Shown here: positions 12,581-17,139 of the stretch, one piece after another
Layout of the letters: each line of letters opens with the position of its first letter
How positions within the stretch are numbered: the first letter of the stretch is position 1
NCBI GenBank assembly: GCA_023443025.1
Contig: JAEZWM010000112.1
Location: 1 to 17,139, forward strand
Origin: Bacillota bacterium
GTDB taxonomy: Bacteria; Bacillota; Clostridia; Tissierellales; Peptoniphilaceae
Reading direction: 5' to 3'
Length of the DNA: 17,139 nucleotides
Notes under the pieces: generated by a model
What the model saw: only the letters and a program-made list of their open reading frames with translations
The model's database searches: none
What the model was told of the DNA's origin: nothing
Program-made: the position numbers and the translations under genes

Positions 12581-14474
12581 GAATTTAATAGACTTATATG
12601 ATTATTCTATGAATGATGAAGGATCTTTTGGAGAGAATGTACTGGTTCCAATTTCAAATATTACAATGAACTCGCAAGTAGAAATTACTATTAGCGAATC
12701 TTCAGAATTCATACGAGCATCGGTTATACCAAAAGATGAGGCAAAAACCATTGTGCCATGTACTATTGAGTCATCTGTCAGGACATCTGCTCCAAGACCT
12801 CACTTATTATTTGATAATATGAGTTATTTGGCAGGAGATCTAAAGGATTATATTAATGACACGGTAAGAGCTAATAAAGTTTATAACGAATTCTTTGAAC
12901 CCTTTATAGAACAGTTAAAAAAGTGGGCAGAATCGGAGTATTCTAATAAATACGTTAAAACCATATATAATTACCTACTGAAAGAGAGACTTACAACTGA
13001 TTTAATTAAAGCAGGCATAATTGAAAGAGATGAAAATGGAGAATTAGTTGAGAAAAAGATTGAGAATGTCACTCCTGATAAGTACATGATAAGAATCAAA
13101 ATTGAAGAAGATGGAAAAATATTTGAACCATGGTCTGATTTGGATTTTATGAAACTTTCCTCTGAGTACTATTTAAATATGTTAGAGAAAGAGAATAAAT
13201 CGCTTTGTTATAGTACTGGAAAAATATCTTATATTACACCTGTTCATGGTAAATATATAAGATTTCCGGGAGACGGTTCTAAACTACTATCATCTAACGA
13301 CAGCACAAATTTTACTTTTAAAGGACGTTTTAAGAAAGCTGATGAATGTGCTCAGATTAGTTATGAGGCATCAGAAAAAGCTCACAGTGCGTTGAGATGG
13401 ATAATACGCAAACAGGGATATACAAATGATGGCTATACTGTAGTAAGTTGGAGTAATAGAAACTCAAATATTCCAATGGTAAATGAAGATTCTGACGGTT
13501 TTATGTTAGATTTTTTCAATCAAGAAAGCGTAATAGAAAAAAAAGAAACCGATACAGGAGAAGTTTACGCTAAGAATTTACGAGATGCTGTTAATGGTTA
13601 TAAAGCAAATTTTAAAAAAGGTGAAAAAGTAACTATAATGGCATTAAATAGTGCAACTCCAGGAAGATTGTCAATACTGTATTATAGAGACTTATATGCA
13701 GGTGAATACGTAGATAGACTCAAAGATTGGTATAGTAGCATTTCTTGGAAACATAGTTACAAAAAAGATGAAGATACAAAAAAGCTTTATCAATTTATTG
13801 GTGCAGCATCCCCGATGGATATTATAAAGACGTGTTTCGGCGTTCAAAGAGGTGAGTTTATGGATCTTGATAACAAGATAATAAACAGACAATTTGAAAG
13901 GTTGATGCCATGCATTATAGATGGAAAAAGAATTCCACTGGATTTTGTGATGGGTGCATATAGAAATGGAGTTAATCCGGTCACTAAAAGTAATTACAAT
14001 TGGAGAAAGTGTCTAACAATTAGTTGTGGACTATCTAAAAAATATTATAGTGAAAGAATGGGGGAGGAAATAGATATGAAGCTAGATGAAAATAATAATA
14101 ATCGAAGTTATTTATACGGAAGATTATTAGCAATAGCTAATCGAATCGAAGATACGTATTACTTTAGAAATGATATTCAGAGGATGCCAACGGCATTAAG
14201 ATTGATGGAAGCTTTGTCTAAAAGACCATATAAAACCTGGGCTAATCTTCAACTTAGACTGATTCCATATTTACAAGGAACCGGATCAAAGTCCAGAAAT
14301 TATTACTTGGGATTAATAGATCAAATAATGGTTCAATTTAAAGAAGGAGATTTCAATAAAAATAGACCATTAGAACCTATGTTTTTGATGGGTTTTCATG
14401 CACAAAGTGAAGCTTTGAAAAAGGTTAAAAAAGAAGATGAAAAAAATTCTATTAAAAAAGAGGATGAATCTTAA
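12567..14474 (+). CDS. cas8c: Cas8c (Csd1), large subunit of type I-C Cascade
   Basis: The 635-residue large subunit recognises the PAM and helps open target DNA. The start MTWIKNLIDLYDYS and inner blocks such as CTIESSVRTSAPRPHLLFDNMSYLAGD, SYEASEKAHSALRWIIRKQG, MALNSATPGRLSILYYRDL and GAASPMDIIKTCFG are typical of the Csd1 family, where no catalytic site is expected. The C-terminal ~130 residues form the helical bundle also made separately as Cas11c. TTG 12567 is taken as the start because AAGGAGGTGA (12551-12560) lies six bases upstream, inside cas5c. The lysine/glutamate-rich tail (KKVKKEDEKNSIKKEDES) is probably disordered. The stop is directly followed by the cas7c ATG. Confidence 0.95.
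   Translation: MTWIKNLIDLYDYSMNDEGSFGENVLVPISNITMNSQVEITISESSEFIRASVIPKDEAKTIVPCTIESSVRTSAPRPHLLFDNMSYLAGDLKDYINDTVRANKVYNEFFEPFIEQLKKWAESEYSNKYVKTIYNYLLKERLTTDLIKAGIIERDENGELVEKKIENVTPDKYMIRIKIEEDGKIFEPWSDLDFMKLSSEYYLNMLEKENKSLCYSTGKISYITPVHGKYIRFPGDGSKLLSSNDSTNFTFKGRFKKADECAQISYEASEKAHSALRWIIRKQGYTNDGYTVVSWSNRNSNIPMVNEDSDGFMLDFFNQESVIEKKETDTGEVYAKNLRDAVNGYKANFKKGEKVTIMALNSATPGRLSILYYRDLYAGEYVDRLKDWYSSISWKHSYKKDEDTKKLYQFIGAASPMDIIKTCFGVQRGEFMDLDNKIINRQFERLMPCIIDGKRIPLDFVMGAYRNGVNPVTKSNYNWRKCLTISCGLSKKYYSERMGEEIDMKLDENNNNRSYLYGRLLAIANRIEDTYYFRNDIQRMPTALRLMEALSKRPYKTWANLQLRLIPYLQGTGSKSRNYYLGLIDQIMVQFKEGDFNKNRPLEPMFLMGFHAQSEALKKVKKEDEKNSIKKEDES
14076..14474 (+). CDS. cas11c: Cas11c small subunit from an internal start within cas8c
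   Basis: In type I-C systems the small subunit is known to be translated from an internal ribosome site in the 3' part of cas8c. Here GGGGAGG at 14061-14067 lies eight bases before ATG 14076, in frame (Met504 of Cas8c). It yields 132 residues starting MKLDENNNNRSYLYGRLLAI. The product is mostly helical, with basic patches in SKRPYKTWANLQLRLIPYL. Both the position and the length are as expected for Cas11c. The strong Shine-Dalgarno has no other purpose inside the coding frame. Several copies of Cas11c would line the belly of Cascade and hold the displaced strand. Translation itself is inferred. Confidence 0.75.
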   Translation: MKLDENNNNRSYLYGRLLAIANRIEDTYYFRNDIQRMPTALRLMEALSKRPYKTWANLQLRLIPYLQGTGSKSRNYYLGLIDQIMVQFKEGDFNKNRPLEPMFLMGFHAQSEALKKVKKEDEKNSIKKEDES

Positions 14475-15320
14475 ATGTTAACTAAAAAAATTGATTTTAT
14501 GGGAATAATAAGTGTGAATCATGCAAATCCAAACGGAGATCCATTGTCAGGGAACAGACCTAGAGAAGATTACAATGGCTTTGGGGAAATATCAGATGTA
14601 TGCTTAAAGAGAAAAATAAGAAATAGACTTCAAGATATGGGTGAAGATATTTTTGTTAAGATGGCAGAAAGGGCTGATGATGGTTATAATAGCCTAAGTG
14701 AAAGAGCAAAAGGCGAAGTCAAGAATTATAAAACCAATGATGAATACGCCAAAATTGCTTGTGAAAAGTGGATTGATGTAAGAGCGTTTGGACAGGTATT
14801 TGCTTTTAAAGGCAAAAGTGCAAAAGATGGAGTCTCTGTAGGGGTAAGAGGTCCAGTATCAATACATTCTGCTTTCTCAGTAGATCCTGTTGATATTTCA
14901 TCTATTCAAATAACTAAGTCAGTGAATTCAGAACCCACAAAAGACGGTTCAAAATCGTCCGATACAATGGGAATGAAACATAGAGTTGACTTTGGAGTGT
15001 ATTTATTAAAGGGAAGTATAAACTGTCAGTTATCTGAAAAAACCGGATTTAGTGATGAGGACGCTGAAAAAGTTAAACAAGCAATTATTACTATATTTGA
15101 CAATGATGCATCTGCTGCTAGACCTGATGGTTCAATGACATTAGAAAAACTCTACTGGTGGACACATTCAAGTAAATTAGGAGATTATCCTGCTTCAAGA
15201 GTTCACTCTCAATTAAAGTTAAATCTGAAAGACGGTATCGAAATTCCAAGCAAAATAGAAGATTATGATATAAGTGTCGAACCTTTAGATGGTCTTGAAT
15301 TGAGTTTATATCAAGCTTAA
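14475..15320 (+). CDS. cas7c: Cas7c (Csd2), crRNA-backbone subunit of type I-C Cascade
   Basis: The 281-residue RRM-fold protein polymerises along the crRNA spacer. The hallmark start GIISVNHANPNGDPLSGNRPR (strand 1 and the Gly/Pro-rich loop) and the following ISDVCLKRKIRNRL helix are those of the Csd2/Csh2 family. VRGPVSIHSAFSVDPV and MKHRVDFGVYLLKGSIN match the second half of the fold, and YWWTHSSKLGDYPASRVHSQ is the usual C-terminal block. The ATG immediately follows the cas8c stop with AAGAGG just upstream, so synthesis is probably coupled. Its stop overlaps the start of cas4 by one base. No missing parts are seen. Confidence 0.95.
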   Translation: MLTKKIDFMGIISVNHANPNGDPLSGNRPREDYNGFGEISDVCLKRKIRNRLQDMGEDIFVKMAERADDGYNSLSERAKGEVKNYKTNDEYAKIACEKWIDVRAFGQVFAFKGKSAKDGVSVGVRGPVSIHSAFSVDPVDISSIQITKSVNSEPTKDGSKSSDTMGMKHRVDFGVYLLKGSINCQLSEKTGFSDEDAEKVKQAIITIFDNDASAARPDGSMTLEKLYWWTHSSKLGDYPASRVHSQLKLNLKDGIEIPSKIEDYDISVEPLDGLELSLYQA

Positions 15321-15979
15321 TGGATAAATCTGATTTAATTGCTATAAATCTTATTCAACATTTTATGTTTTGTAAAAGACAGTGGGCTTTAATGGAACTG
15401 GAAAATGTATGGATTGAAAATGCCGATACGATTATAGGGCATGATGTTCATGATAAAGCCCACGATATGTCTTTTACAGAGAAAAGGGGAGATAAGATTA
15501 TAACAAGAAGTTTACCTATAGTTTCTTATAATCTTGGCTTAAACGGAGTAACAGATATTGTAGAATATAATAAAGACAATGAAGGTATAACGATACAAGG
15601 CTTTGAAGGCAGGTATAGGCCATACCTTGTAGAGTATAAAAAAGGAAAACCTAAAAAAGGTAAAGAAGATATTATGCAATTAGTTGCCCAAGTTGTCTGT
15701 ATAGAAGAGATGCATAATACAAAAATATACGAATCTGCAATATATTACAAAAAAACAAACAAAAGATTTGTTGTTGAAATAACTGATGAATTAAGAACAG
15801 AACTTAAAAACATTATAGATGAAATGAAACAAATCTTTGAGAGTACAGAAACTCCAAAAGCAGAGCGGAAATCAAAATGTAATAAATGTTCGTTATTTGA
15901 AGCGTGCTGGCCAAGACTTACAACACATAAAAAGTCTGTAATAAACTATATAAAGAAGTATATAGAGGATGAAATATGA
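15320..15979 (+). CDS. cas4: Cas4 Fe-S exonuclease for spacer acquisition
   Basis: The 219-residue RecB-like nuclease trims prespacers and selects PAM-bearing ends with Cas1-Cas2. Iron-sulfur cysteines are C18 (FMFCKRQWAL) and C187, C190, C196 (CNKCSLFEACWP). The nuclease core shows H44 in HDVHDKAH, D79 in NGVTDIVEY, E105-x-K107 in YLVEYKKG, and the QLVAQ motif at about 120-124. All of these match an active Cas4. It begins by a TAATG overlap with cas7c and ends in an ATGA overlap with cas1, so the three are translated in series. It has no strong Shine-Dalgarno of its own, which fits coupling. Confidence 0.95.
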   Translation: MDKSDLIAINLIQHFMFCKRQWALMELENVWIENADTIIGHDVHDKAHDMSFTEKRGDKIITRSLPIVSYNLGLNGVTDIVEYNKDNEGITIQGFEGRYRPYLVEYKKGKPKKGKEDIMQLVAQVVCIEEMHNTKIYESAIYYKKTNKRFVVEITDELRTELKNIIDEMKQIFESTETPKAERKSKCNKCSLFEACWPRLTTHKKSVINYIKKYIEDEI

Positions 15980-17001
15980 GAAAACTCTTGAGAACACTTT
16001 ATGTTACAAATCCCGATTTATACCTAGGTCGTGACGGTTTAACAGTAGTTGCTTGGTTAAATGATAAAAAGGTTGCTCAATTCCCAATCCATAATTTTGA
16101 AGAGATAGTATGTTTTAATTACACAGGTGTCAGTTCTGCATTGCTTCAGCTTTGTGCTGAAAAAGAAGTATCTATAACTCTTCTAAGTAGGACAGGTAAA
16201 TTTAGAGGTAAATTTTATGGGCCAATAAAAGGGAATGTGCTTTTAAGAAAGGAGCATTATAGAATATCAGAAGATAAAGACTTAGCATTAAACTATGCAA
16301 AAGTATTTATATTAGGTAAAACATACAATTCAGCTAGAGTCCTAGATAGGTTTATCAGAGACCACAAAGATGCTTCGGATAGAGTAAAAGATGTAAAGCA
16401 AAAATTATCCGAATCAAGAGTGAGGATTATGGCTTTAAATAATTATGAAGAATTGTTAGGGGTAGAAGGAGACCTGTCTAGAGATTATTTCTCTGTTTTA
16501 AATGAACTAATAAGAAGAAATAAGGATTATTTTCAATTTAACACAAGAACTCGCCGACCTCCGCTTGATCCTGTTAATGCTATGCTATCTCTTACGTATT
16601 CATTTATCAGAGTAAAAATGGAAAGTGCCTTAGAAACAGTTGGATTAGACCCGTACGTAGGTTTTTATCATACAGACAGACCCGGTAGAACAGGACTGGC
16701 ATTAGATATGATGGAAGAACTAAGACCATACATGGGAGATAGATTTGTTTTAAGTTTAATCAATAATGGTGAGGTAGATAAAAAAGACTTTATGACAAAA
16801 GAAAATCATGCTGTGCTGTTTACTGAAGAGGGATTTAAAAAGTTTATAAATCTTTGGAACAACAGAATGCAAGAGACTATAAAACATCCATTTCTTGAAG
16901 AAACAATAAATGTAGGTTTAATTCCTTATGTTCAAGCGATGCTGTTGGCTAGATGTCTAAGAAAAGACCTTGAAATATATCCTCCATTTTTTATGAATTA
17001 G
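15976..17001 (+). CDS. cas1: Cas1 integrase (type I-C)
   Basis: The 341-residue integrase inserts new spacers into the CRISPR array together with Cas2. The N-terminal beta domain (LYVTNPDLYLGRDGLTVVAW) and the helical C-domain are complete. Predicted metal ligands are E164 in GVEGDLSRDYF, H232 in GFYHTDRPGR and D244 in LALDMMEELRPYMGDR. GAGG lies eight bases before the ATG, which overlaps the cas4 stop as ATGA. It is the last gene of the operon. cas2, its obligate partner, is about 7 kb upstream with separate control instead of directly downstream. Confidence 0.95.
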   Translation: MRKLLRTLYVTNPDLYLGRDGLTVVAWLNDKKVAQFPIHNFEEIVCFNYTGVSSALLQLCAEKEVSITLLSRTGKFRGKFYGPIKGNVLLRKEHYRISEDKDLALNYAKVFILGKTYNSARVLDRFIRDHKDASDRVKDVKQKLSESRVRIMALNNYEELLGVEGDLSRDYFSVLNELIRRNKDYFQFNTRTRRPPLDPVNAMLSLTYSFIRVKMESALETVGLDPYVGFYHTDRPGRTGLALDMMEELRPYMGDRFVLSLINNGEVDKKDFMTKENHAVLFTEEGFKKFINLWNNRMQETIKHPFLEETINVGLIPYVQAMLLARCLRKDLEIYPPFFMN

Positions 17002-17139
17002 TTTGCGAACCTATTACGAACATAAAAGATTAAAGAGATAGAAAGATTTTATTACAAAAATTAGTAAAATAATATTAATAAATTGTTTTATATTAGCAAA
17101 TATAATATAAATAATACTAGAATTACTATATATAGTTTT
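17002..17139 (+). other. AT-rich region after cas1, possible CRISPR leader; no array in the window
   Basis: The last 138 bases are very AT-rich and hold no gene, no repeat ending in TGGATTGAAA and no strong terminator. A small hairpin, TTATATT/AATATAA around AGCA, lies at about 17088-17105. Type I-C arrays usually follow the adaptation genes, so this may be the beginning of a leader, but the sequence shown cannot prove it. Confidence 0.4.

Overview
The window is AT-rich with Firmicutes-type signals: strong GGAGG/AGGTGA ribosome sites, TTG as well as ATG starts, TTGACA/TATAAT promoters and short hairpin-plus-T terminators. Gene content (short bacterial-type aconitase, NAD-type isocitrate dehydrogenase, clostridial-type citrate synthase, group II intron, type I-C CRISPR-Cas) suggests an anaerobic low-GC Firmicute, perhaps Clostridia or Tissierellia. 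The genus cannot be fixed from the sequence alone.

Layout. (1) 1-303: 3' end of a group II intron, comprising the C-terminus of its reverse transcriptase/maturase and RNA domains V and VI. (2) 544-3130: a rightward unit with a membrane-anchored penicillin-binding-type D,D-peptidase, a SAM-dependent methyltransferase and an unrecognised acidic protein, ended by a strong terminator. (3) 3157-7628: a three-gene operon for aconitase, isocitrate dehydrogenase and citrate synthase, the oxidative branch from oxaloacetate and acetyl-CoA to 2-oxoglutarate (glutamate supply). It has a near-consensus promoter overlapped by an inverted repeat and its own terminator. (4) 7629-8667: AT-rich DNA with two small predicted membrane proteins. 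(5) 8747-17001: a complete set of type I-C cas genes in an unusual order. cas2 comes first with its own promoter, then a 280-bp gap, then cas3-cas5c-cas8c(with internal cas11c)-cas7c-cas4-cas1 tightly packed. (6) 17002-17139: AT-rich DNA after cas1, possibly the start of a leader; no CRISPR array is in the window.

The main discovery is in the cas2-cas3 gap. On the minus strand there is a complete small RNA gene of about 102 nt: promoter TTGTGT-N17-TATAAT, a start at a sequence that mimics a type I-C CRISPR repeat (GT + 9-bp stem + 19-nt loop + TGGATTGAAAA), a 17-nt guide-like segment and a hairpin-T6 terminator. If Cas5c cuts at the base of the stem, as known for type I-C repeats, an 11-nt 5' handle is left and the guide begins exactly at AATATTTACTATGTAGA. 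That 17-mer recurs once more, perfectly, beside the -35 box of the cas3 promoter (9308-9324), flanked by TTT in the PAM position. This is the architecture of a crRNA-like cas-autorepressor (CreR-type): Cascade loaded with this RNA would bind with seed-only pairing and block the cas3-to-cas1 promoter without cleavage, while cas2 stays outside this control. To my knowledge such elements are described for other subtypes; a type I-C version with one enlarged pseudo-repeat and a terminator in place of the second repeat looks new. This is sequence inference without expression data.
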